In this document: positions 1 through 8,034 of the stretch, one piece after another | Layout of the letters: each line of letters opens with the position of its first letter | Position numbering within the stretch: the stretch's first letter is position 1 | Virus record (IMG/VR): IMGVR_UViG_3300021960_000009 | Span: 1 to 35,292 of that record | Reading direction: 5' to 3' (one strand) | Length of the DNA stretch: 35,292 nt | Source: a virus | The notes under the pieces: model-generated | Told to the model about the DNA's origin: nothing | The model's database searches: none | What the model saw: only the letters and a program-made list of their open reading frames with translations | Translations under genes and position numbers: made by a program

Positions 1-81
1 TATCAGTCGCAGACGCTGACTAAGTTGTTTATCGCAGATCAGGTAGGTGCTTCGGTGCCTACCTATTTGCACATTTAAAGG
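1..81. repeat. Terminal direct repeat, copy 1 (identical to 35212-35292)
   Basis: The first 81 bases are the same, base for base, as the last 81 bases of the window. The stretch covers the last codons of the small head gene at 34953-35234, a hairpin with a TTCG loop and the start of the leader of tail tubular protein A. The join therefore makes sense biologically: the right-end gene is complete and the next structural gene follows at once. Either the contig is circular and the overlap is an assembly trace, or the virion DNA has a short terminal repeat. T7-like phages usually have longer terminal repeats, so I favour an assembly overlap of a circularly closed genome. Confidence 0.95.
41..64 (+). 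terminator. UUCG-loop hairpin after the capsid genes (copy 1)
   Basis: AGGTAGGTGC and GTGCCTACCT pair around a TTCG loop closed by C-G, giving about ten pairs including two G-U wobbles. This is the classic very stable cUUCGg tetraloop. Only a weak T-rich tail follows. It sits between the capsid cluster and the tail genes, so it may be a partial terminator that lowers readthrough from capsid to tail, or an RNA processing or stability element. The second copy is at 35252-35275. Confidence 0.6.
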
Positions 82-88
82 AAAGAAA

Positions 89-703
89 ATGGCTACAGGC
101 GATACCGATATTAAAATATGTTCTGATGCATTATTGATGCTAGGAGCTAATCCTATATCCTCTTTTACAGAAGGCACAGATAGTGCAAACATTTGTGATC
201 GATTATATCCTGATGTCAAAAATCAAGCATTGGCCAGTTATCACTGGTCTTTTTCGTTTAAAAAGGTACAGCTCGCTAGATTAGTGACAACACCTGTAAC
301 GGAATACAAATACGAATATCAACTTCCTAGTGATATGATTGGTGTACCACATGCATTATACGATGCAGATGAGATTGGTGCTCCACGTCGAAAAGAATAT
401 CGAGTCATGGGAGATAAAATTTTAACAGATTACGAAAAAGTATATATTGATTATCAATACTCTGTACCAGAATATGCAATGCCATCATATTTTGTACAAT
501 TGATGAAGTATATTTTAGTATGGCATTTAGCTTTACCTATAACAGATCAATTAGAAAAATCAGATTATTGGAGACAAATTGCAGTAGGGACTCCAAGCGA
601 AAATGGTCGTGGTGGTTTTATGAGACGTGCCATGAGCATTGACGGACAAGGACAACCTGTAAACGCAATACAAGACTTCCCACTTATTGATGTGAGGTAT
701 TAA
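89..703 (+). CDS. Tail tubular protein A (T7 gp11-like adaptor)
   Basis: The 204-residue product resembles T7-type tail tubular protein A, the ring that joins portal to nozzle. It starts with the common helical opening around ICSDALLMLGANPI and has the Trp-rich YHWSF stretch at about residues 65-70, followed by the beta-rich mid-part YEYQLPSDMIGV. I chose ATG at 89 because AAAGGAAAG lies just upstream. The open frame extends further 5' only through the hairpin at 41-64 and gives no phage-like residues. The stop overlaps the ATG of tail tubular protein B, so the two are translationally coupled. It follows the capsid genes across the circular junction, as expected for this family. Confidence 0.85.
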   Translation: MATGDTDIKICSDALLMLGANPISSFTEGTDSANICDRLYPDVKNQALASYHWSFSFKKVQLARLVTTPVTEYKYEYQLPSDMIGVPHALYDADEIGAPRRKEYRVMGDKILTDYEKVYIDYQYSVPEYAMPSYFVQLMKYILVWHLALPITDQLEKSDYWRQIAVGTPSENGRGGFMRRAMSIDGQGQPVNAIQDFPLIDVRY

Positions 704-2670
704 TGGCTCGTTTTGTAAACATACAAACTAACTTTACTACAGGTGAGTTAGATCCACTTCTTAGATCACGTGTTGATTTACAAGCATATAATAATGCATT
801 AGAAACAGCAACGAATGTCATTTGTCAACCACAAGGTGGTGTAACACGCAGACCAGGAACAAAGTTTATTAATGAATTAGGCGGCAGCCCTGAGAATGGC
901 GTGCGTCTTGTACACTTTGAGTTTTCAGTAGATGACAGCTATATGCTATGTTTTACAAACAATCGCATGTATGTTTACAAGAATAAAGCACTCATTACTA
1001 ACATCAATGGCTCAGGTAATGATTATTTAGTGACAACTATACCAAGTGCCAGATTATCTAGCTTATGTTGGACACAATCTGCTGATACATTAATTGTTGT
1101 ACATGAAGATGCTAATCCAATTAAAATTGTTCGTGGTGCAAGTGATTCAACATGGACTATTTCTAACCTTACTTTTGATTCTATACCACAATATGCTTTC
1201 ACAATTACAACAACAAATCCAGCGGCGACGCTTACGCCGTCAGATGTATCAGGCAAGATCACGCTGACCGCATCGGCGGGAGTCTTTAGCGCAGCAAGTG
1301 TCGGACAATACATCAATGCTAGCCCACAAGGTCGAGCAAGAATAGTTAAATATGTAAGCTCTACAGTTGTGAATGCAGTGACTGAATTTCCATTCTTTGA
1401 CACTACAGCAACTGCATCAGGTCAATGGGAGCTTGAAACAGGATATGAAGACGTTTGGTCAGTATCCAGAGGATGGCCACGATCTGTCACATTCCATCAA
1501 GGCAGACTATTCTTTGGTGGTAGTAAATCAAGACCATCCACTATATGGGGATCTAAAGTAGGATTGTATTTTGATTTTGAACCAGTAGAAGGATTAGATG
1601 ATGACGCTGTTGAAGCTACTCTCGATACTAATACTTTTAACGCTATCGTTGACATTATTTCTGGTCGTGATCTGCAAGTGTTTACGACGGGTGGTGAATT
1701 CTATGTTCCGCAAGAAGGACTAACACCAATTACACCAACAGACTTTTTCTTATCATCTACATCACGTAATGGCATTAAAGAAGGTGTACGTGTAAAACAA
1801 TTAGAATCAGGACTATTATTTATACAACGCCAAGGTAAACAACTATCTGAGATTGCATACTCTGATACACAATTAACTTATATTACATCCAAGATCTCAT
1901 TATTATCTGGACATTTATTAAAAGGTCCAAAACATATGGACATACGTCGTGCAGTGGCTACAGATGAAAATGACTTATTATTAATCGTTAATGAAGATGA
2001 TGGCACAATGGCTGTGTTTTCATTATTAAGAACACAAAATGTTATTGCACCATCAGAGTTTGCAACTAAAGGATCATTCTTAGATGTGGGTGTAGACATT
2101 ACAGATATTTATACAGTTGCTAAGCGTGATGATAATGGCACAGATAAATATTATGTTGAAGTATTTGATGATGCTGCACTGACAGATAGTGCTGTTATTG
2201 GTACTAATAATGTTAGTTTAGACGCATCACATATTGATGGACAAACAGTACATGTAATATCAGATGGTTTAGTAGAATTAGATCAAACTGCAGATAGTGC
2301 TGTTACATTTACTAATACACCGACAACATCATGTGAAGTTGGTTTGCCAATTGACATTGAAGTCACTACTGTTCCTATTGACGTTAAAACTCCAGGTGGC
2401 ACTCGTATTGGATTTAAGAAACGTATTGTAGAGGTAAATGCATTATTGTATGAAACACAAAACATTGTAATTAATGGAAATTTAGTCCCAATACGTACTT
2501 TAGGTACTGGAGCATTAAACTCCCCAGTGCCTAATTTTACTGGAACTAAAGTATTAAATGGTATCTTAGGGTATAATGATGATGGAAAGATTACAGTAAC
2601 CCAATCTGCTCCATTAAAATTTACATTACTAGGGTTAGAATATAAAGTATCAGTTTATCAGGGAAGGTAA
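703..2670 (+). CDS. Tail tubular protein B (T7 gp12-like nozzle)
   Basis: This 655-residue protein has the hallmark opening of T7-like nozzle proteins, with TGELDPLLRSRVDLQAYNNA near residues 12-31 and a GGVTRRPGTKF stretch near 45-55. Later come GWPRSVTFHQGRLFFGGS and a beta-propeller-like body. It forms the tail tip below the adaptor ring. GAGGT sits just ahead of the ATG, which overlaps the previous stop. Bases of about 1218-1305 are clearly more GC-rich than the rest and encode a short TLTPSDVSGKITLTASAGVF segment, perhaps an inserted Ig-like piece. Function is assigned with good confidence from these motifs and from gene order. Confidence 0.88.
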   Translation: MARFVNIQTNFTTGELDPLLRSRVDLQAYNNALETATNVICQPQGGVTRRPGTKFINELGGSPENGVRLVHFEFSVDDSYMLCFTNNRMYVYKNKALITNINGSGNDYLVTTIPSARLSSLCWTQSADTLIVVHEDANPIKIVRGASDSTWTISNLTFDSIPQYAFTITTTNPAATLTPSDVSGKITLTASAGVFSAASVGQYINASPQGRARIVKYVSSTVVNAVTEFPFFDTTATASGQWELETGYEDVWSVSRGWPRSVTFHQGRLFFGGSKSRPSTIWGSKVGLYFDFEPVEGLDDDAVEATLDTNTFNAIVDIISGRDLQVFTTGGEFYVPQEGLTPITPTDFFLSSTSRNGIKEGVRVKQLESGLLFIQRQGKQLSEIAYSDTQLTYITSKISLLSGHLLKGPKHMDIRRAVATDENDLLLIVNEDDGTMAVFSLLRTQNVIAPSEFATKGSFLDVGVDITDIYTVAKRDDNGTDKYYVEVFDDAALTDSAVIGTNNVSLDASHIDGQTVHVISDGLVELDQTADSAVTFTNTPTTSCEVGLPIDIEVTTVPIDVKTPGGTRIGFKKRIVEVNALLYETQNIVINGNLVPIRTLGTGALNSPVPNFTGTKVLNGILGYNDDGKITVTQSAPLKFTLLGLEYKVSVYQGR

Positions 2671-2673
2671 TTT

Positions 2674-3303
2674 ATGGAACAAGTCATAGCTGCATATGCC
2701 GTTGCTAAACCATATTTAGCTGCAGCATCTATGGTTAGCAGTGTTGTACAAGGAGTTAATGCTTATAACCAGGGCAGGTATCAATCTGCAATGGCAGACT
2801 TAAAAGGCAAACAAGTAAAAGCAGATTCAGAATTAAAGCAATTACAAGCCAGACAAAAAGCAAATGCAACACTACTTAAAGTGATTGATAAGAATAGTAC
2901 TGTTGTTGCTAATGCTGCTGCAGGCAATATTGATCCTACAACAGGTAGTGCACGTAAATTACAAGAAGTCAATGAAATGTATGCAGGCCGTGATTTAAGA
3001 AATTTACAACTTTTACAAGACTCATACAAAACTTATGGGAATGTAATGGCTGATATTATGGATGCTACATCTGATCAATACGAACAACAAGGTGTAGTAG
3101 GTTTTTTATCAGGTGTAGGTCAAGCTGCATTTATTGGATTAAAATATGCTCCAGGCATGATGGATTCAGCAGTAGCTGATCAAGGTGGATTTGTTCCTGG
3201 ATTTGATGCAGCTGAAGAACAGTTTGCAATGATGGCTGGTAATGAATCGATTGGACCAAGCTTTACACCAGTAAAAGATTTTGGTGGATTTGGTGGATAT
3301 TAA
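2674..3303 (+). CDS. Internal virion protein (T7 gp14-like)
   Basis: A 209-residue protein, rich in Ala, Gln and Lys, placed directly after the nozzle gene where T7-like phages encode internal virion protein gp14. An N-terminal helical hydrophobic stretch (YAVAKPYLAAASMVSSVVQGV) is followed by a long helix with KQLQARQKANATLLKV and then NAAAGNIDPTTGSARKL, a pattern common in these ejection proteins. The C-terminus is Gly/Phe-rich. It is probably ejected and helps form the channel through the outer membrane. GGAAGG lies ahead of its ATG. The family call rests mainly on position, size and composition. Confidence 0.7.
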   Translation: MEQVIAAYAVAKPYLAAASMVSSVVQGVNAYNQGRYQSAMADLKGKQVKADSELKQLQARQKANATLLKVIDKNSTVVANAAAGNIDPTTGSARKLQEVNEMYAGRDLRNLQLLQDSYKTYGNVMADIMDATSDQYEQQGVVGFLSGVGQAAFIGLKYAPGMMDSAVADQGGFVPGFDAAEEQFAMMAGNESIGPSFTPVKDFGGFGGY

Positions 3304-3316
3304 CTAAGGATAAAGA

Positions 3317-5602
3317 ATGGCAGAACTACCTAAGTATCAACGTACACAAGTATTAACAGAAATGGCTCCAGCTGCTGAGCCAGCTAATTTAACGGCTGGC
3401 GTTAAAACATTCAATGTCATGAATAAAGCACTGGATCAGTTATCTCAGTATGCTTTAGAAGGTGCTGAGCGTTATGCTAAAGAATCTGCTATTGAATTTA
3501 ATTTAGATAACCCAGTTACTACAGAGCAATACAAAGAAGCTGTACAAACAGGTAAAGACCCAGTTAAGCAATTTAGAACTGGAGGTATGATCTATAACGA
3601 TACAATCCGTAAACTTTATGCTAGCCAAGCTGCTACAGGCTTAGTTGCTGATACTCAAGAGCACTATGAAAATGTATTAAGGCAAGTTCAGCGTGGTGAA
3701 ATAAAAGATCCAAATGAAATCAAAAGAACACTAACAGATCCAATCAACGGATATGCTGAAGTTATCCAGCGTATGGATCCTGCAACTGCCGCAACATTTA
3801 GATCACGTAGTAATTATTATGGACATACTTATTACAGAAGGGCTATGAGTGAACTCAATACCCTAAATGAATTTGAAACACAGCAAACAGTAGATAAGTT
3901 TAATGATGGATTACTTAAAACATGGACAGAAGGTTTAAAAACATCATCTACTCCAGACGATATTAAAGAGCTTAAAGATATTATATTAGCTGATGCAACA
4001 GAAACTTATCGTAATACAGGTAAGTTTGACATTAATATGAATGCATTAAAATCAAAGCTAAACTCAATTGAACAAGATTCTCTTGCTGTTGAAATTGCTA
4101 AAGAAGCATATAGAGAAAATAAACCATTAGACGTTTTAATGCAAGAAATGACAATTGACATGAAAGCTGGTCGCATGACTGCTATTTATGCTGATAAATT
4201 TGCAGATGAGCAAGCGGATATTAGAGCTAAAGTTAAAACACAATATAACAATTTAGATACGAATGCTAAAGTAAGTAGCACCTCAATTAACAAGTCCTTA
4301 ACTAATATAGACAATAGATTAAAAAAAGGTGAGTTAGTTGATTTTAGCGAATATGATACAAAGATGTTAAGTGCAGATGCTGATCAATTAGCCAAGTATG
4401 ATATGCTAATAGAGAAGCAAAAGATTAATGCACAATACAAAGGCATGAATTTTAACCAGCTCGAACAAGACATTATTGATGCTGAAAAAAACAAGCCTAT
4501 TGTAATGACTGAAGAAGAATCAGAGCTCTATAATCATAAGCTAGCTGTACGTGATTTAATTCAAAAACAAGTTGATGAAGATCCTATTGCCTATGCATTA
4601 CAGCATCCAGCATATCAATCTGTAAAATCATCATTATTATACGATCCAGCTCGTGCATCTGAACCTGGGTACTTAGCTGAGTTTCAGCAACAATTTGAAG
4701 ATAGAGCAGCCTTAAGAGAGAAGTTTGCATTAGACTTTAAAAAACCCAATGTATCATTATTTTCTAAACAAGAAGTTGCCTATTATAAGAACATGTTTGA
4801 TCAGGCTAGCGCAACTGACATGGTAAACATTGTGACTAATTTAACAGATGCATATGGTGGGAATGACTATGAATTATTTAAAGAGTTAGCTAAAGATTCA
4901 GATGCTGCTCGATATGCACATCTAGGTAATTTGGTAGTATCAACACAAAGTGTCCCATCTGATGTGAGAGATATGACAACTATTGAAAAATTAGCAGACG
5001 GTATTCAGATTGCTCGTAACGATGAAGTGGTTAAATTGTATAAATTTGATAACACAGAAATGAATCAAGAAGTCGGTAATGTGTTAGGAGAAGCATACGA
5101 AGATCAAGCACGCCAAGTTGTTGTGTCATCTGCTAAACATATTTACTATTCATTGAATAAACAACGCCCAGAGGAATGGAATAATACCTTATGGAAAGAT
5201 GCATTAAACATGGCTACTGGCAAAAATGGAGATTATGGAGGTATTGTAAATTACAGAGGATCAATGCATCCAATTCCACCAAACGTTAATAGAAACTTAT
5301 TTGGTGATATGTTAGAAGATGCAACGATTGATGATTTAAGAATGGTAGCTGAAGATGCAGCTGGCAATCCATTGCAATCATTAGCTGGTGAAGATGGCGT
5401 TGAATATACATTAGAGCAAATACAACGAGCAGATATTGATTTTATCAGTAGAGATAGTGCTGTATTAGCTGGTAAAAAACTGGTATCTTTTATGGACAAA
5501 GTGTCTGTACCTTTTGCATCACAAGATAACCGTCCTATTGCTATTAACTTTGCAGGATTATATTCTATACTCAAACAACGTTACCCAGCTAAGTATAAAT
5601 AA
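3317..5602 (+). CDS. Internal virion protein (T7 gp15-like)
   Basis: A 761-residue, mainly helical protein with no membrane segment, following the gp14-like gene. Size, position and composition fit T7 gp15, the second component of the inner core that is ejected with the DNA. The N-terminal part has the usual Q-R-T-x-V-L-T-E-M-A-P opening and a tetratricopeptide-like helical body rich in Glu, Asp, Lys and Ala. AAGGATAA lies ahead of the ATG. The stop overlaps the next ATG (TAATG). I see no enzyme motif. Confidence 0.75.
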   Translation: MAELPKYQRTQVLTEMAPAAEPANLTAGVKTFNVMNKALDQLSQYALEGAERYAKESAIEFNLDNPVTTEQYKEAVQTGKDPVKQFRTGGMIYNDTIRKLYASQAATGLVADTQEHYENVLRQVQRGEIKDPNEIKRTLTDPINGYAEVIQRMDPATAATFRSRSNYYGHTYYRRAMSELNTLNEFETQQTVDKFNDGLLKTWTEGLKTSSTPDDIKELKDIILADATETYRNTGKFDINMNALKSKLNSIEQDSLAVEIAKEAYRENKPLDVLMQEMTIDMKAGRMTAIYADKFADEQADIRAKVKTQYNNLDTNAKVSSTSINKSLTNIDNRLKKGELVDFSEYDTKMLSADADQLAKYDMLIEKQKINAQYKGMNFNQLEQDIIDAEKNKPIVMTEEESELYNHKLAVRDLIQKQVDEDPIAYALQHPAYQSVKSSLLYDPARASEPGYLAEFQQQFEDRAALREKFALDFKKPNVSLFSKQEVAYYKNMFDQASATDMVNIVTNLTDAYGGNDYELFKELAKDSDAARYAHLGNLVVSTQSVPSDVRDMTTIEKLADGIQIARNDEVVKLYKFDNTEMNQEVGNVLGEAYEDQARQVVVSSAKHIYYSLNKQRPEEWNNTLWKDALNMATGKNGDYGGIVNYRGSMHPIPPNVNRNLFGDMLEDATIDDLRMVAEDAAGNPLQSLAGEDGVEYTLEQIQRADIDFISRDSAVLAGKKLVSFMDKVSVPFASQDNRPIAINFAGLYSILKQRYPAKYK

Positions 5603-8034
5603 TGACTAGATTTATCAACAAAAATATTCCTAATGATACAACAGGATCTATTACGTATTCCCCAGGAGAAGTATCTTGGGGTGAGCGTATTGATGCTATT
5701 TCGGATGATATGTTCTATCTTAATGGTCGCATGGACGCTAAGTCTAATACGTATCGTAAAGTTTGGGATCCAATTATTAATGAGATTAAACAAAAGACTA
5801 ATCAGGATTTTGAGAATCCAGGTGCTGCGTTTGATCTAAATATTGATACATCGTTTCAAGGATTAGAAGCACCAGACTTTGATGAATTTACAATGTTACC
5901 TAAATTAAATGATCAAGTCCAAGTAAACAAACAAGATATATATAGCAAGAAAGTATTAGAGATACAGGATTTTATTGCTAATAACCGTGAAGCATTTGAT
6001 GAAGGCTCAGATGTACTTAACGTAGATGAAACTTATGTATATGGTAAGGTGCGTGAGTTTGTTAATCAAATACAAGATCGATCAGAGTATGTTAGCCAAC
6101 GTACTGAAGGCTATACTGATATGGCTGTTAATCTTGCTGGTGGTGTACATGGTAGCTTTACAGACCCAGCCAACCTTGTTGCTGTGGGTGCATCAGCTAG
6201 CGTTACAGCAATGTCTGGAGCTGGTGTATTAACTAGCATTCTTATTGATACAATTGCTGGTACTGGCGCAGAATGGGTTATACAGAAAGATATACAAAAA
6301 TGGTATGCAGAGCTAGGATTAGAATACACTGAAGAACAGTTTAGAGATAACATTATTGCAGCAGCAGTAACATCAGCAGCTTTAGGTGGCGCAGCAGAAA
6401 CTGCATTTAGATTGCCTGGTATGACTAAAACACAAATAGCTAAAGGTATTGAACTGTTTGAAAAGTTTAATGCTAAGAAAGCTGGATTAGAATACAAGCC
6501 CAATAAAGAAGTAGACGCAATTTTGCAGAACGATGAAGTACAAGCAACATTAAATAAAAAGAATGTTATTCAAAATGATGTAGGTAATATTGAGCACAAT
6601 GTTAATATTAATACAGCAACTGAAGCAATTATTAACAACAAGTATGATGATCTACCTAAGACTCCACCAGAGCGACTAAAAGACTTTGATGCTTTAATTC
6701 ATGATGAAGCGTTTAACAAGACTGAGATGTTTGATCCAGACGAATTAAATATTGATGCTAAACGTTTCCAGTTTAAAACAGGTGGTGATGAGTTTGGTAT
6801 GCTGGATACACTAAAAGGTGTAGAGAAATGGGAACCACTCAAGTCTAATATTGCATTAGTCTTTGAAGATACCAATGGTAAGTTGTTTATTGCAGATGGC
6901 CATCAGCGAGTAAACCTAGCTAAGCGATTAAAGAAGCAAGGCCAAAAACCTACCATTGTTGCTTATCGAGTTAAAGAAGCAGATGGCTTTACTCCACAAT
7001 TAACTAGAGCTATTGCGGCACGTAAGAATATAGCTGAAGGTAGTGCTGATCCATTTGATGCAGCTAGAGCATTACAGATTGATCCTAATGCATTACAAAA
7101 CCTACCACCACAATCAGCGATGGCTAGATATGCTAATGGTTTATCACAATTAGATCAAAGTATATTTAGATTAGCAGAGAACAGTGATGTGCCATCATCG
7201 TATTCTGCAATGATTGGTCAATATATTACTGGAGCACAAGAACAATTATCTGTACTTAAACTACTAGAACGCACTAAGCCAGGTAATATGGTACAAGCTG
7301 AAAGCATCATACAGCAAGCTAAAATGGCTGGCTTTGAGAAGGTTAAAGCAAGTCAAGCTGGATTGTTTGGTGATGATGATATTGTTCAAAATCTATTTAA
7401 AGAGCGTGCAGATATATTAGATGCCACGATTAAACTTATTAACAATGAACGACGTGTATTTGGTACACTCGTTGAAAACTCTAACTTTATTGAGAAGTAT
7501 GGTAATAAACTCGATAAGCTAGGTAATGCAGAAAGGAGAGCATTAAATGCGGAAATCATCGAAACGATCAAAACGAATGCAAACACAGCAGGAAACATCT
7601 CAAGTAACCTCACAACCATCGCAAGAGAATACGCCAGAAAAGATATTACCCTCAGCGACGCAGCCAGACGGTTCTCAGAAAATGTCGGCTCAGGATTTAG
7701 AACTGGCGAATTCACTAGGTTACCAACTAGCCCAGCTAGGATCACTGATGACATTGAGGAGGTTGTTGGCGAATTCAACCAATCAAGCCAAATACGACAA
7801 GAAGGCTTAGAAAAGTATGACGATGTTAAGCAAATTACAAATGACATTGATGCAATAGAGCAAAATACTCAAGGCTTATTTGATGACTTGGCTGAAGTGG
7901 ATGAGCGTATTAAAACAGAGAAAATCTTTGAATCACCGCAGGGTGATGGATCAACAACGACTAGGACGTTTGATGAAATGCTAGAAGACAACAAGCGTGA
8001 TAAAGATATTATAGATGAATTGAGGAACTGCTAA
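5602..8034 (+). CDS. Large internal virion protein, first half of a gp16-like region, with a ParB-like segment
   Basis: An 810-residue protein in the position of the large T7 ejection protein gp16. Residues of about 170-230 are Gly/Ala-rich and hydrophobic. Residues of about 390-475 hold a ParB-like segment, with LVFEDTNGKLFIADGHQRV, then NLAKRL and IVAYRVKEADG, resembling the D-G-H-x-R core of ParB/Srx-type folds. I do not see the lysozyme-like site of T7 gp16. The ORF ends at TAATG, so the next 829-residue protein is coupled to it and may supply the rest of a gp16-like activity. Codon use between about 7545 and 7800 shifts to C-ending codons, where a second reading frame with its own ribosome binding site overlaps. 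Confidence 0.7.
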   Translation: MTRFINKNIPNDTTGSITYSPGEVSWGERIDAISDDMFYLNGRMDAKSNTYRKVWDPIINEIKQKTNQDFENPGAAFDLNIDTSFQGLEAPDFDEFTMLPKLNDQVQVNKQDIYSKKVLEIQDFIANNREAFDEGSDVLNVDETYVYGKVREFVNQIQDRSEYVSQRTEGYTDMAVNLAGGVHGSFTDPANLVAVGASASVTAMSGAGVLTSILIDTIAGTGAEWVIQKDIQKWYAELGLEYTEEQFRDNIIAAAVTSAALGGAAETAFRLPGMTKTQIAKGIELFEKFNAKKAGLEYKPNKEVDAILQNDEVQATLNKKNVIQNDVGNIEHNVNINTATEAIINNKYDDLPKTPPERLKDFDALIHDEAFNKTEMFDPDELNIDAKRFQFKTGGDEFGMLDTLKGVEKWEPLKSNIALVFEDTNGKLFIADGHQRVNLAKRLKKQGQKPTIVAYRVKEADGFTPQLTRAIAARKNIAEGSADPFDAARALQIDPNALQNLPPQSAMARYANGLSQLDQSIFRLAENSDVPSSYSAMIGQYITGAQEQLSVLKLLERTKPGNMVQAESIIQQAKMAGFEKVKASQAGLFGDDDIVQNLFKERADILDATIKLINNERRVFGTLVENSNFIEKYGNKLDKLGNAERRALNAEIIETIKTNANTAGNISSNLTTIAREYARKDITLSDAARRFSENVGSGFRTGEFTRLPTSPARITDDIEEVVGEFNQSSQIRQEGLEKYDDVKQITNDIDAIEQNTQGLFDDLAEVDERIKTEKIFESPQGDGSTTTRTFDEMLEDNKRDKDIIDELRNC
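7547..7810 (+). CDS. Candidate overlapping gene, out of frame inside the internal virion gene
   Basis: An 87-residue frame starts at ATG 7547 after AAAGGAGAG with about eight bases of spacing, a far better ribosome binding site than most genes here have. It lies wholly inside the 5602-8034 gene in the +1 frame. The product has a basic N-terminus (MRKSSKRSKRMQ), a Gln/Ser/Thr-rich linker and a helical C-terminus with QDLELANSLGYQLAQLGSLM. In this stretch the main frame uses unusual codons (ATC, AAC, CTC, ACC, TTC), while the inner frame uses codons closer to the phage norm. I do not recognise the family. It may be a real overprinted gene or a chance frame. Confidence 0.45.
   Translation: MRKSSKRSKRMQTQQETSQVTSQPSQENTPEKILPSATQPDGSQKMSAQDLELANSLGYQLAQLGSLMTLRRLLANSTNQAKYDKKA

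Noticed and set aside
47-88. A longer start for tail tubular protein A.
   Set aside because: It would code through the UUCG hairpin; the ATG at 89 has a good ribosome binding site and fits the family.
5251-5574. Minus-strand open frame opposite the gp15-like gene.
   Set aside because: It is opposite a well-supported coding gene, with no ribosome binding site, promoter or recognisable protein pattern.
6026-6232. Plus-strand frame coding a hydrophobic peptide inside the internal virion gene.
   Set aside because: No ribosome binding site, and the hydrophobic look comes from the shifted reading of Ala/Gly/Val-rich codons.
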